A stretch of DNA of 64,000 bases from Desulfovibrio sp. JC022 (GCF_010470665.1 NZ_VOPZ01000001.1:434001-498000); one strand, 5' to 3'; counted from the first letter of the stretch, positions 17,229-26,330 are shown. Notes: a model not told the origin generated them from the sequence alone. Translations and numbers: made by a program.

Positions 17229-18266
17229 ATGAATATCCCTAAAGTGTTATCTAGATTGTTGTTTTCAATTTTGTCTTTAGTTTTTACATTATGTTATCTT
17301 TGTTGGAATGTTGGCTCTCATACAACGGTATTTGTATTTGTCGTCTTTCCTGTGCTTTTTTTGTTTGATTATTTTGTTTTCGTATTAAGGTTGCTTTGCG
17401 ATGAATTTTCTGGGTGTAAAATAAGTACTTATAGAAGAGAACTAGCGAAGAAGTTGAAGACTTCATTTCATCTTTTTTTTGATATGGACTTTACTGTTCC
17501 TAGAAATAATCAGTTTTTACCTAACTTCGTTGTTTCTTGTGTTTTAATTATTCTGTCTACTGTTGGTGCATCACAAGTAAAATATGATTTAGTTGAGTTT
17601 TATGTCTACGACAGTTTCTATAATATAATGAAGGATTATTCTGCTAAGCGTGAGTCTTTATCCGGAATAGCGGGAGAAGGGAATATTTACGCACAACTCC
17701 GTTTGGGAGCTATGTATGAAAAAGGCATTGGAGGAGATATTGATTATGTGAAGTCAGCAGAGTGGTATGCACTTGCAGAAAAGCAACGTAGCGCAAAGGC
17801 AGCATTTGAATTGGGAGTACTATATTTGCAAGGTCTAGGCGTACCAAAAGATTGTTCTTTGTCTTTCACATTGTTTAAAAAGTCCGCAGATAAAAAATAT
17901 GCCGCTGCAATGACGGTTCTTTCTGCTTACTACTATTTGGGAGAGTGTAGTGAAAAGGATTATAGCCAAGCTTTTGATTGGGCAGAACGAGCTTCTATGA
18001 ATGGTAATTTGGGCGGGAGATTGGTTTTAGCAGATTACTATTACCGTGGAATAGGGGTTGAGCAGGATAGGAGTAAAGCAAAAGAACTTTATGCAGAGTT
18101 GGATGAGTTAAATGTCTCAGTTGCCCAAGTCGATTTCGCCAGAAAACTTTTATATGAGGATGCAGATAAAAATAAATCAGAGGCGATTCGTCTTCTGGAA
18201 AGGGCTTCGGAAAACGGAAATACTCGTGCTGTGGAAATATTGAATGCGATGAAGGATGGAGAATAA
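17229..18266 (+). CDS. Membrane-anchored Sel1-repeat protein
   Basis: 345 residues. Two hydrophobic N-terminal segments (about 9-25 and 33-55) and a third (about 100-115) are followed by Sel1/TPR-like repeats (about 150-340), with signatures AQLRLGAMYEKGIGG, AAFELGVLYLQGLGV and GRLVLADYYYRGIGV spaced about 36 residues. Sel1 proteins are usually protein-interaction scaffolds. Codon use is AT-rich (TTT, TTA, GAT, AGA) unlike the neighbours, which suggests horizontal acquisition. No partner gene identifies its role. Confidence 0.8.
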   Translation: MNIPKVLSRLLFSILSLVFTLCYLCWNVGSHTTVFVFVVFPVLFLFDYFVFVLRLLCDEFSGCKISTYRRELAKKLKTSFHLFFDMDFTVPRNNQFLPNFVVSCVLIILSTVGASQVKYDLVEFYVYDSFYNIMKDYSAKRESLSGIAGEGNIYAQLRLGAMYEKGIGGDIDYVKSAEWYALAEKQRSAKAAFELGVLYLQGLGVPKDCSLSFTLFKKSADKKYAAAMTVLSAYYYLGECSEKDYSQAFDWAERASMNGNLGGRLVLADYYYRGIGVEQDRSKAKELYAELDELNVSVAQVDFARKLLYEDADKNKSEAIRLLERASENGNTRAVEILNAMKDGE

Positions 18267-18323
18267 ATTGTAGAGAAGAGGTGTCAGTTAAAGATCGTCA
18301 GGCTGGAAGTTTTAGCACATAAT

Positions 18324-18356
18324 AAAACCCGGCTTAAATGGCCGGGTTTTACTTTT
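18324..18356. terminator. Terminator between convergent Sel1 and yjfB-like genes
   Basis: AAAACCCGGC and GCCGGGTTTT flank the loop TTAAATG, followed by ACTTTT on the + strand. A-tract and T-tract on both sides allow bidirectional action. Confidence 0.8.
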
Positions 18357-18376
18357 CAGGCGCACGGACTGCCCGT

Positions 18377-18586
18377 TTAGGCTTTCGTGTTAGCTATAGT
18401 CCCAACGCCGGAATAAGCGGCACTGAGTACGCTTTTTTGGAAATCATAATCATTGTTGGTTGAAGAACCGGACTGATCGGAGTTCATGTAATCAAGTGTC
18501 TTGGTTACAACCTGAGCTCCGAAAAGCTGCTTGTCACTTACCACTTGCGCGGTATTAATGGCTGAACTGATTGCTGATACGTCCAT
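18377..18586 (-). CDS. YjfB-like putative motility protein
   Basis: Small 69-residue protein, MDVSAISSAINTAQVVSDKQ at the N-terminus, then KTLDYMNSDQSG and a C-terminal SGVG segment, resembling the YjfB putative motility family. ATG 18586 follows GGGAGGGG; the upstream in-frame ATG would disturb that site. A sigma-28-type promoter lies upstream, which supports a flagellar or chemotaxis link. Confidence 0.75.
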   Translation of the reverse strand: MDVSAISSAINTAQVVSDKQLFGAQVVTKTLDYMNSDQSGSSTNNDYDFQKSVLSAAYSGVGTIANTKA

Positions 18587-18628
18587 AAAACCCCTCCCGA
18601 AAAAGGGCAATATACGCGCCTATCTGTC

Positions 18629-18655
18629 GAATCGGTAGATATCTAAAAAACTTTA
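18629..18655 (-). promoter_or_regulatory. Sigma-28 (FliA) type promoter of the yjfB-like gene
   Basis: On the minus strand TAAAGTTT (18655-18648) matches the FliA -35 consensus perfectly. After 11 nt comes ACCGATTC (18636-18629), sharing CCGAT with GCCGATAA. The start codon is about 40 nt downstream. Confidence 0.65.
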
Positions 18656-18711
18656 GAGTAAAAATAAGAAAAATTAATCCTGATTAATTAACTGCTGATA
18701 ATACTTAATAA

Positions 18712-18757
18712 AAAAATAAAAAAGTCCCCGCAATCAGTAGATGAAAGCGGGGACTTT
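18712..18757 (-). terminator. Intrinsic terminator of cvpA-mazG
   Basis: On the minus strand AAAGTCCCCGC and GCGGGGACTTT form an 11-bp stem followed by a T-rich tract, 20 nt beyond the mazG stop. Confidence 0.85.
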
Positions 18758-18777
18758 GTCGGCTCAGCCGGGGAGGT

Positions 18778-19545
18778 TTATTTCTTAACCTGTTCCCATA
18801 GTTCGTTCTGCTCAATGAGATTCATTTCGGAGATGTCCTTACCTTGTTCTTTGGCGAGGGCTTCCATTTTTGCGAATCTTTCAAGGAACTTGTTGTTGGT
18901 GATATCCAGTGCGCTGTTGGCTTTGATACCTTTTCTGCGTCCCAGTTCAATGAGAGTGAAAAGATAGTCCCCGAATTCTTCGGCTATGGCATCTTTGTCG
19001 CCGGATTCCAGCGCGCTGTTCCATTCCTTCCATTCACTTTCGAGTTGTCCGAGGCATTGTTCATCGGATTCAAAGGTAAATCCGCTCCGAGCGGATTTTG
19101 AATTGATGCGGTAAGCCTTGAGCATCGGCGGCAGTCCCTTGGGTAGAGAATCAAAAATTCCTTTGCTGTCCTTTTTTTCGCTTCTTTTAATCTTTTCCCA
19201 ATTGCGAAGCAGTTCTTCCTGATCTTCAATTTTTACATCAGCAAAAACGTGAGGGTGGCGGCGGATCATTTTTGCTGCACCGGATTCCACGGCATCAGCA
19301 AAAGTGAAAGCACCTTCTTCTTCGTAGCGTTGGGCTATGAAGAGCAGCAGGAACATGACATCGCCAAGCTCTTCCATTGCTTCCTGTTTATCGTCAGCGC
19401 GAATTGCTTCCACCAGCTCGAAAGCTTCTTCAATAACAGAATCGCAAAGTGTTTTAGCGGTTTGTTCTTTGTCCCAAGGGCAGCCATCAGGTGCGGTCAG
19501 GTTGGAAATTACATTTTTGAGTTTTTCAATAGATTTTGCGCTCAT
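18778..19545 (-). CDS. mazG: Nucleoside triphosphate pyrophosphohydrolase MazG
   Basis: Hydrolyses (d)NTPs to monophosphates, a house-cleaning and stringent-response function. The 255-residue product has two MazG helical domains: DGCPWDKEQT and EEAFELVEAI..EELGDVMF near the N-terminus, with the metal-binding E-x-x-E/E-x-x-D pattern, then RSGFTFES and EEFGDYLFTLIELGR in the second half. Its ATG lies just after the cvpA stop, so the two are one transcription unit. Confidence 0.95.
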   Translation of the reverse strand: MSAKSIEKLKNVISNLTAPDGCPWDKEQTAKTLCDSVIEEAFELVEAIRADDKQEAMEELGDVMFLLLFIAQRYEEEGAFTFADAVESGAAKMIRRHPHVFADVKIEDQEELLRNWEKIKRSEKKDSKGIFDSLPKGLPPMLKAYRINSKSARSGFTFESDEQCLGQLESEWKEWNSALESGDKDAIAEEFGDYLFTLIELGRRKGIKANSALDITNNKFLERFAKMEALAKEQGKDISEMNLIEQNELWEQVKK

Positions 19546-19546
19546 T

Positions 19547-20107
19547 TTAAATTGTATCGCTTAAAGGGTTGGTGAGTTCAGAATGATCAGGAAACATGGA
19601 TTGGATATCCAATGAATCGAGGACGTCTTCGGGCGCAAAGCTGATAAAGAAGCTTGCTGTGGACATTACTTTCGGAGCCAGTTTTGATTTGGTCAGAAAT
19701 TCCGAGTTGGGGGTGAAGCTGTTCAGCACTACTATAATAATACCGCCGACAATGATCGCTTCAACAAATCCGAGTATTCCGCCAAGGACTTGATCCGCCC
19801 AGCTGAGCATGGAAACGGTGAGTACCTTTTTGATGGTAACCCCGACAAGAAAGGCCACAAAAAGGGTGGCTACAATTATTGAAAGATAGCTGAACGCTTT
19901 GACTGTTCCGGGGCCGTCAAAAAAAGTCTGGAAATACGGGGCCAGTTCATGATGATACTTGGCTGCCAGATAAAAGCCGAAGATTAAAGAGAAAACGGAA
20001 ATAGCCTCCCGGACTATTCCGCGTAGTAATCCCCTGAAAATCAGGCCTCCGGCAATCACTATCAAGATTATATCCAGCGCATTAAGGGCTAAACCTGCTG
20101 TTTGCAT
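19547..20107 (-). CDS. CvpA family membrane protein
   Basis: From ATG 20107 the 186-residue product starts MQTAGLALNALDIILIVIAG and carries four hydrophobic helices with the family's FRGLLRGIVREAISV loop and WADQVLGGILGFVEAII segment. CvpA-type proteins are linked to colicin V export and cell-envelope stress; no precise role is established here. An upstream in-frame start at 20230 would add 41 non-conserved residues. It is followed by mazG. Confidence 0.85.
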   Translation of the reverse strand: MQTAGLALNALDIILIVIAGGLIFRGLLRGIVREAISVFSLIFGFYLAAKYHHELAPYFQTFFDGPGTVKAFSYLSIIVATLFVAFLVGVTIKKVLTVSMLSWADQVLGGILGFVEAIIVGGIIIVVLNSFTPNSEFLTKSKLAPKVMSTASFFISFAPEDVLDSLDIQSMFPDHSELTNPLSDTI

Positions 20108-20369
20108 ACTGAAATCCGTTAAATATTGATGTTTGTGAAAAAATGCGCGAACTCCGCATGAAGCCTTATTAAATAAAGATATAGTGGGAGAGTAGCAGAC
20201 CCCAGAGGAAAAGTGAATATCGTGAATCACCTTGAAAATAATAAAAAATATGACAATGAAGTGAAAAATGAGGTTGTGTCATTTGCTGATCTCAGGTAAT
20301 TCTCGATTAATTTTGGGGGAAAATGTTTTAACTTGTCAGGACCTATTTGTTCATGTCTGGAGTGTATGC

Positions 20370-20921
20370 GTGAAATTGATCGAGACGGAATTTCCCGGAC
20401 TTGTGGTTGTAGAGCCCAAGGTTTTCCGAGACAGGCGCGGTTTTTTTCTGGAGAGCTTTAATAAAAAAGTTTTTGCGGAAAATGGATTGCCTACTGATTT
20501 TGTTCAAGATAATCATGCGTATTCATCCGGTGTAGGCGTTATCCGTGGTCTTCACCTACAGATGCCCCCGTATGCTCAGGCAAAGCTTGTCTGGGTTACA
20601 AGGGGCGCAGTAAACGATGTAGTGGTTGATTTGCGTAAAGGGTCTCCGACTTATCAGAGATCGTTCAAAATTGAACTATCTGCGGAGAACTTTCGCAGGC
20701 TGTTCATTCCCAAGGGATTCGCGCATGGATATGAGACTCTGACCGATGAAAACGAGTTCATGTATAAGGTTGATTCCGGCTATTCTCCCGGTAGTGAGGC
20801 TGGGATCAGATGGGATGACCCGGAGCTTGAAATCGATTGGAAGACCGGAAATCCGGTACTTTCCGATAAGGATCGTGAGCTTCCGTTGTTGGCCGAGTTT
20901 GACTCGCCGTTCGAGTTTTAA
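20370..20921 (+). CDS. rfbC: dTDP-4-dehydrorhamnose 3,5-epimerase
   Basis: Third enzyme of dTDP-L-rhamnose synthesis for surface polysaccharide. The 183-residue product starting at GTG 20370 (GGAG at 20359-20362) has RDRRGFFLESFNKK, catalytic-His segment 'VIRGLHLQMPPYAQAKLVWV', the RRLFIPKGFAHGYETL motif and YSPGSEAGIRWDDPEL near the end. Residues upstream in the same frame are not family-like. The other rml genes are not in the window. Confidence 0.93.
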   Translation: MKLIETEFPGLVVVEPKVFRDRRGFFLESFNKKVFAENGLPTDFVQDNHAYSSGVGVIRGLHLQMPPYAQAKLVWVTRGAVNDVVVDLRKGSPTYQRSFKIELSAENFRRLFIPKGFAHGYETLTDENEFMYKVDSGYSPGSEAGIRWDDPELEIDWKTGNPVLSDKDRELPLLAEFDSPFEF

Positions 20922-21023
20922 GATGAATTGCGGAAAGCGGTCTGTTGATGCTTTTTCGCACCCCTTTGTTTAGAAGTAGGGTTTTTTCTGTGCTGAGGAG
21001 TTTGTGAAAAGTTTCATATTCTC

Positions 21024-21051
21024 TTGACATGGAAAGATACTCTATTTTAGA
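21024..21051 (+). promoter_or_regulatory. Possible promoter of qrcABCD
   Basis: A perfect TTGACA (21024-21029) lies about 85 nt before qrcA. The best -10 candidate at 16-nt spacing is TTTAGA (21046-21051), a poor match, so only the -35 box is convincing. Confidence 0.35.
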
Positions 21052-21112
21052 AGAAATGGCGTTAATTGGTTGTTTATGTTTCACAAAACTTAAGGAGTAG
21101 TGGGGCGAGGTT

Positions 21113-21664
21113 ATGGAGGAAAAAAGAACATCGAAGCAGTGTGGAGGAGTTCTTCCTTTCTTCATCGGTGTCCTTGCGAGCCTGATCGTCGGCTGGTGGG
21201 TTTTCCCGCAGGTTATTTATAGCCAGAAGACTCAGCCGATCGATTTCAGTCACAAGGTCCATGTTGAAGATGAGGGTATGGACTGTGAGTCATGTCACAT
21301 GTTTTTGGAAGATGGCTCCTTTGCAGGACTGCCTTCCAACGAGCAGTGTGCTGAGTGTCACGAAGATGTCCTCGGTGAATCAGAAGCCGAAGAAATTTAC
21401 GTGACCGAGTACCTGCAGAAGGGTGTGGAAGTTCCCTGGTTGGTTTATCAGTACCAGCCTGATAACGTTTACTTTTCGCACATGGCACACCAAGGCTTCG
21501 AGTGTACAGATTGCCATCCCGACGTAGGCAACAGCGACACGCTGCCGACGTATTACGAAAACAGAATCAGCGGTTACAGCAAGCAGACCATGAAGATGTG
21601 GCAGTGTGAACGCTGTCATGCGGAAGTTGGTACCAGCAACGCATGTTACGTCTGCCATAAGTAA
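21113..21664 (+). CDS. qrcA: Qrc complex multihaem cytochrome c subunit QrcA
   Basis: Periplasmic electron-output subunit of the menaquinone reductase-type Qrc complex, passing electrons to type I cytochrome c3. The 183-residue product has an N-terminal membrane anchor (about 13-30) and five CXXCH haem motifs at about 58, 79, 131, 165 and 178. The characterised complex is described as having six haems, so one attachment site may be non-canonical. First gene of a four-gene operon; 13 nt separate it from qrcB. Confidence 0.93.
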   Translation: MEEKRTSKQCGGVLPFFIGVLASLIVGWWVFPQVIYSQKTQPIDFSHKVHVEDEGMDCESCHMFLEDGSFAGLPSNEQCAECHEDVLGESEAEEIYVTEYLQKGVEVPWLVYQYQPDNVYFSHMAHQGFECTDCHPDVGNSDTLPTYYENRISGYSKQTMKMWQCERCHAEVGTSNACYVCHK

Positions 21665-21677
21665 GTGAGGGACTGCA

Positions 21678-23747
21678 ATGGGTATTGATCGCAGAACTTT
21701 TATTCAATTGGTAACAGGTGGTGTTGTTGGTTCACTCTTCACCCCTGTAATTTGGAAATCTCTGGATGATGCAGCTATCTGGTCGCAGAACTGGTCTTGG
21801 ATTCCCCGACTGAAATACGGTGCAATCACCGAGCAGGCTTCTGTTGCCAAATTTGGCGCAGCTCCCTGTACGGAGATTGTTAAGTCCGTAGGTGGAAGTC
21901 CTTATCTCACCAGAGGAAACGCAGAAAACGAAATGAGCAAGGGCGGTGTTGATCCTGTCAGCGCCAGTGGTCCCCAGCTCATGTACAGTCCTTCCCGCGT
22001 GAACGGTCCTATGAAAAAGACCGCGGAAGGCAAATACGAATCCATCTCCTGGGAAGAAGCTGAAAAGATTCTTTCCGAGAAACTCGCCGCAGTTAAAGGA
22101 CAGAAAGGCAAACTCGCAGTTGTTTCCGGTGACGCCACCGGTACTGCTACCGAAGTTCTGTCCGGTTTTGCTGCCGGCATGGGTGCTGAATGCTACCTCA
22201 TGCCCGGCGATGAGCAGGGCGCAGCCGCAGCTCTTGCAAGCATGGGCGGAAAAGGCCAGATCGGTTATGATCTGGAAAATTCCGATTTCGTGCTTTTCGT
22301 AGGCGCGGATGCCATGGATTCATGGGGATCGGTTGTGAGAAACCAGTGTGTTTACTCCGCAAGCCGTCCCACCGGTGAAGAAATCAAGACTACTTATGTC
22401 TACGCCGGTCCTTTCCAGAACAGTACGGCAGCCGCCGCAGACAAGTGGGTTCCGGTTGCTCCCGGCACCGGCGCAATCTTCTGCCTCGGTCTCGCCTATC
22501 ATATGCTTAAGGCCGGAGCTTCCGCTTCCGCCTCCGATTTCGCCGACTTTAAGACTCTGGTTATGTCCAGATTCTCTCCCGATAAAGTGGAGAAAGCCAC
22601 CGGCGTTGCAGGAGCGGAAATGGCCGCTATTGCCAAGCGCATCATGAAATCTTCAGCTCCCGTTGTTGTTGCCGGTTCCGAGTTCGCTCAGGGCGCAGGC
22701 GCAGCTGACGTTATTGCCGCTGCCGCAGTCAACATGCTGCTCGGGCGTGTAAATAAAGACGGCGGAATGAAGATTCTCCCTGAACTGCCCAAGGCTGTTG
22801 ATGCAGCTGAAGGACGTTCAGAACTCGCAGCTAAAGACTTTGTCGGTTACCTCGCAGGTATTGCCGCAGGTAAGGTTGCAGCTCCTGAAGTTATGATGGC
22901 TTACGAAGCCAACCCGGTTTTCGCACTGCCTCAGAACACAGTTCTGGCACCGGCGTTCGAAAAAGCTGGTTTCCTCGTAAGTTTCAGCACTTTCATGGAT
23001 GAAACAGCTTCCAAAGCTGACCTGATTATGCCCAACCCCACCAGCTACGAGCGTTTTGAAGATGCACAGACTCCTTACGGTGTCGGCTCTGCAATGCTCG
23101 CAGCCAGTGCTCCTGTTGCAGAGCCTCTCTACAACAGCAAGCCCACTGTAGACGTAGTTCTCGGCGTGGCTTCCGGACTGGGTATTGACCTTGGATACGA
23201 ATCCGCTGACGCTGTTTATCAGGCTAAAGCCGAAAAAGCAGGCGCAGACTGGGATTCCCTTGTAGAAGGTGCTGCTTATGTTTCCGATTCTACTGAATCC
23301 GGATCCATCAAGTTTGCTGCATCTGTTCTGTCCAAGGCTGTGGCCATGCCCAAGGGCGGCGAAATTGCTCTCGCTCCCTATTCCAAGCTTATTTTTGGTA
23401 CACCCACTGTGGCTATTCCGCCCATGAACGTGGTTGCTATCAGTAAATATGAGCTTCTGGGTAAAGACCTTATGGTTCAGGTTAACTCCAAGACCGCCAA
23501 GAAACTCGGCGTGTCTGAAGGTTCCAAGGTCAAGCTGGCCGGAGCAGGTGGAGAGTGCGCTGTAAGAATCCACATTAATGAAGGCGTAATGAACGATGTT
23601 ATCGCCGCACCTCTTGGATTCGGTCACACCGCATGGGATGCTTACTCCAGCGGTAAGGGCGAAAACATCTCCAAACTTCTCACCGTTGGTACTGAGTCCG
23701 GCACCGGTTTGTCCGTGTGGACCAGTTCTTTCGTGAGCATCGCCTAA
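21678..23747 (+). CDS. qrcB: Qrc complex molybdopterin-oxidoreductase-like subunit QrcB
   Basis: Periplasmic structural subunit of the complex molybdopterin oxidoreductase fold, 689 residues. The N-terminus has a Tat-like segment (DRRTFIQLVTGGVVGS) acting as signal or anchor. Fold motifs include ISWEEAEKILSEKLAAV and MPNPTSYERFEDA; the C-terminal aspartate-decarboxylase-like barrel has VNSKTAKKLGVSEGSKVKL. No cysteine cluster for [4Fe-4S] is seen near the N-terminus, consistent with QrcB being reported to lack metal cofactors. In operon between qrcA and qrcC. Confidence 0.92.
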   Translation: MGIDRRTFIQLVTGGVVGSLFTPVIWKSLDDAAIWSQNWSWIPRLKYGAITEQASVAKFGAAPCTEIVKSVGGSPYLTRGNAENEMSKGGVDPVSASGPQLMYSPSRVNGPMKKTAEGKYESISWEEAEKILSEKLAAVKGQKGKLAVVSGDATGTATEVLSGFAAGMGAECYLMPGDEQGAAAALASMGGKGQIGYDLENSDFVLFVGADAMDSWGSVVRNQCVYSASRPTGEEIKTTYVYAGPFQNSTAAAADKWVPVAPGTGAIFCLGLAYHMLKAGASASASDFADFKTLVMSRFSPDKVEKATGVAGAEMAAIAKRIMKSSAPVVVAGSEFAQGAGAADVIAAAAVNMLLGRVNKDGGMKILPELPKAVDAAEGRSELAAKDFVGYLAGIAAGKVAAPEVMMAYEANPVFALPQNTVLAPAFEKAGFLVSFSTFMDETASKADLIMPNPTSYERFEDAQTPYGVGSAMLAASAPVAEPLYNSKPTVDVVLGVASGLGIDLGYESADAVYQAKAEKAGADWDSLVEGAAYVSDSTESGSIKFAASVLSKAVAMPKGGEIALAPYSKLIFGTPTVAIPPMNVVAISKYELLGKDLMVQVNSKTAKKLGVSEGSKVKLAGAGGECAVRIHINEGVMNDVIAAPLGFGHTAWDAYSSGKGENISKLLTVGTESGTGLSVWTSSFVSIA

Positions 23748-23770
23748 ATTAAAGTCAGGGGATTCACGTT

Positions 23771-24529
23771 ATGCAACAATTGGAATTTGATACTAAATGG
23801 ACCATGGTAGTAGATGTCGACAAGTGTACCGGTTGCGGTGCTTGTATGGTGTCCTGCCAGGCAGAAAATAACATAGCTCCCATGGAAGAAGGGTCCAACA
23901 AGCTTAAGACCCTCACCTGGATGCTTGTATACGAACTCAACAATGGTAAGGAATTCCCCAACAGGGAAGTTGCCTACCTGCCCAGACCCTGCATGCAGTG
24001 CGGACATCCTGCCTGCGTTCCCGTCTGTCCCGTAGTTGCTACTACCAAGGACGAAGAAGGCGGAATCGTCAGCCAGATTTACCCCCGTTGCATCGGTTGC
24101 AGGTATTGTATGGCGGCATGTCCTTACCACGCCCGCTACTTCGGCTGGCTCGATCCGGTATGGCCCGGCGGTATGGACAAGGCGTTATCTCCCTCAACTT
24201 CCACCCGTCCTCGCGGTGTTGTTGAGAAGTGTAACTTCTGTCATTCCAGACTGCTTGATGCACGCCAGCGTGCCCGTAACGAAGGTCTGGACCCCAACAA
24301 GCTGCCCGACGGCTGGTATCAGCCTGCCTGTCTGGAAGCTTGCCCCACCGGGGCAATTTCCTTCGGTGATGCAAAGAACCCTGAACACAAAGTCCATGAA
24401 CTGATCAAGAGTCCCAATGCCTTCCGCATTCTGGAATCTATCGGTATGGATCCTCAGGTTTACTACATCAGCCGTCGTGACTGGGTTCGTGAGCAGAGTG
24501 ATAACCACGTCGCTGAAGACAAGCACTAG
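23771..24529 (+). CDS. qrcC: Qrc complex iron-sulfur subunit QrcC
   Basis: Four-cluster ferredoxin-like electron-wire subunit of 252 residues. Cysteine clusters: CTGCGACMVSC (about 19-29), CMQCGHPACVPVCP (about 76-89), CIGCRYCMAACP (about 109-120), and the CNFCHS..CLEACP set (about 154-195). It resembles DmsB/NrfC/PsrB subunits and would connect QrcA/QrcB with the membrane subunit. Spacing to qrcD is 14 nt with AGGAGGG before the next start. Confidence 0.94.
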   Translation: MQQLEFDTKWTMVVDVDKCTGCGACMVSCQAENNIAPMEEGSNKLKTLTWMLVYELNNGKEFPNREVAYLPRPCMQCGHPACVPVCPVVATTKDEEGGIVSQIYPRCIGCRYCMAACPYHARYFGWLDPVWPGGMDKALSPSTSTRPRGVVEKCNFCHSRLLDARQRARNEGLDPNKLPDGWYQPACLEACPTGAISFGDAKNPEHKVHELIKSPNAFRILESIGMDPQVYYISRRDWVREQSDNHVAEDKH

Positions 24530-24543
24530 GAGGGAGGTTTACA

Positions 24544-25776
24544 ATGGATAGCAATCTCTTCCCCGAAGGCGTAAAACGCTGCGGACTTCCCAAGTTCCTG
24601 CTGTGGATGGCATTTCCTGCCGCTATTCTGCTCTGGGGAGCCTACGCTGCCGGACAGATTTTCTACTACGGCATCGGCGTTACCGGCCTTGATAACTACT
24701 TCGGGTTCGGCCTCTGGATTACTTTTGACCTTGCGGTTATCGCGCTTGGTGCCGGTGCTTTTTTCACCGGTTTCCTCAAGTATATCCTCAAGATCGATCA
24801 ACTTAAAAATATCATCAACCTTGCAGTAGTCTTAGGATTCCTGTGCTACTCCGGCGCCATGCTCATTCTGACCATGGACATCGGGCAGCCTATCCGCGCA
24901 TGGTTCGGTTACTGGCACCCCAACGTGCACTCCATGCTCACAGAAGTTATCTTCTGTATTACCTGTTACTGCACTGTTCTGATCATTGAATTCATTCCGC
25001 TGATTCTCGAGCAGAAGCAGCTGAACAAGATTCCTTTCCTGCACCACTTTGCCCATCACCTGCACGTGAATATGGCATTGTTCGCAGGTATCGGAACCTT
25101 CCTGTCCACCTTTCACCAGGGTTCTCTCGGTGGTATGTACGGCGTTATGTTCGGCCGTCCTTACGCTTTCCGTGAAGGTTTCTTCATCTGGCCCTGGACT
25201 TTCTTCCTCTTTGTTCTCTCCGCTGTGGGTTCCGGTCCTGTTTTCACAGTTCTGGTTTGTACCCTCATGGAGAAAATGACTGGTAGAAAGCTGGTGGAAT
25301 ACAAAGTTAAAGCCCTGATGGGTAAAATCGCCGGTACCATGCTTTGCGTGTACATGTTCTTCAAGATCATTGACACCTGGGCCTGGGCTGTAGGTTACCT
25401 GCCCACCGTCGGCCTGACCTTCGACCAGATGTTCTACGGCAACGTCTATGGTCAGTGGCTGCTCTGGACTGAGCTCGTGCTTTGCGGCATCGTTCCCGCT
25501 ATCATGCTGATCACTCCGTCCATCAGGAACAACCCCAGCCTGCTGTACACCGCAGCGATTCTGGACTGCATCGGCGTATCCATCAACCGTTACGTCTTCA
25601 CCGTTCAGACCATCGCTATCCCTGTTATGCCTTTCGATAACTGGGAAATCTATGTACCCAACTGGGCAGAATGGGCAACTTCGCTCATGATCTGCGCATA
25701 CGGTGCTCTGGTGCTCAGCCTCTGCTACCGCTATCTGCCTATGTTCCCTCAGGAACTCAAGCTGAACAAGAAGTAG
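24544..25776 (+). CDS. qrcD: Qrc complex NrfD/PsrC-type membrane subunit QrcD
   Basis: 410-residue integral membrane protein with about ten hydrophobic helices, the quinone-binding subunit of NrfD/PsrC family. Features include 'ILTMDIGQPIRAWFGYWHPN' (about 102-121) and a following 'SMLTEVIFCITCYC' helix, then 'GTFLSTFHQGSLGGMYG', typical of the family. It oxidises menaquinol at the membrane and ends the operon, followed by a strong terminator. Confidence 0.94.
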   Translation: MDSNLFPEGVKRCGLPKFLLWMAFPAAILLWGAYAAGQIFYYGIGVTGLDNYFGFGLWITFDLAVIALGAGAFFTGFLKYILKIDQLKNIINLAVVLGFLCYSGAMLILTMDIGQPIRAWFGYWHPNVHSMLTEVIFCITCYCTVLIIEFIPLILEQKQLNKIPFLHHFAHHLHVNMALFAGIGTFLSTFHQGSLGGMYGVMFGRPYAFREGFFIWPWTFFLFVLSAVGSGPVFTVLVCTLMEKMTGRKLVEYKVKALMGKIAGTMLCVYMFFKIIDTWAWAVGYLPTVGLTFDQMFYGNVYGQWLLWTELVLCGIVPAIMLITPSIRNNPSLLYTAAILDCIGVSINRYVFTVQTIAIPVMPFDNWEIYVPNWAEWATSLMICAYGALVLSLCYRYLPMFPQELKLNKK

Positions 25777-25802
25777 TATTTAGCTGGTTGCTAAAGTAAG
25801 TT

Positions 25803-25836
25803 AAAAGGCCCCGCTCGTAAGAGTGGGGCCTTTTCT
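25803..25836 (+). terminator. Intrinsic terminator of qrcABCD
   Basis: AAAAGGCCCCGCTC, loop GTAA, GAGTGGGGCCTTTT: a long stem followed by TTTTCTTT. Confidence 0.9.
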
Positions 25837-25955
25837 TTGGTGTTTGGGAAGTGAGGTTTTCGTATAGGATTTAACGCTGGAAAATCATAATGCTGGCTGG
25901 TATGTTAGAATTATTATGAGTATGGATAAGGATTTAAGAGAAACTTTTCAGTTTA

Positions 25956-26330
25956 TTGAGCGAGCAAGAAGACTTGATAGTCGGTATTGTTTTCGGCTCA
26001 ATGGTGTCTGGTAACATTAGGACTGATAGTGATATTGATATTGCTGTGCAAGGTTCTGCCCCTCTTTCTTTTGAGCGAAGGATGGAGCTTCGTGCTTTTT
26101 TAAGTCGTAACTTAGGGCGCGAAGTAGACCTGATTGACCTTACGACTTGTCATGGATTGCTTTTTCAACAGATATTAACAAAGGGTGAAATTTTAATTGG
26201 TCAGTCCTCAAGCATTCTTGCAAAAACTGCAAACCGTATGCTTTTGGAACAGGCAGATTATGAGCCTTTAAGGAATCGTTTGGTGCGTTCAAATTTGAAG
26301 AGAGGATTCAGTGGATCAAAAAGTTATTGA
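25956..26330 (+). pseudogene. MntA-type nucleotidyltransferase (antitoxin-like), 5' end probably damaged
   Basis: 124 codons from TTG 25956. The minimal nucleotidyltransferase motif GS-x(10)-D-x-D is intact (VFGSMVSGNIRTDSDIDIAV), as in MntA antitoxins that AMPylate HepT/HEPN toxins. Only about seven residues precede the first strand, shorter than usual. A different frame just upstream (ATG 25922, MDKDLRETFQFIE) would supply a plausible N-terminal helix, which suggests a +1 frameshift near 25960. Codon use is AT-rich. The partner HEPN gene survives only as a stub. Confidence 0.6.
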
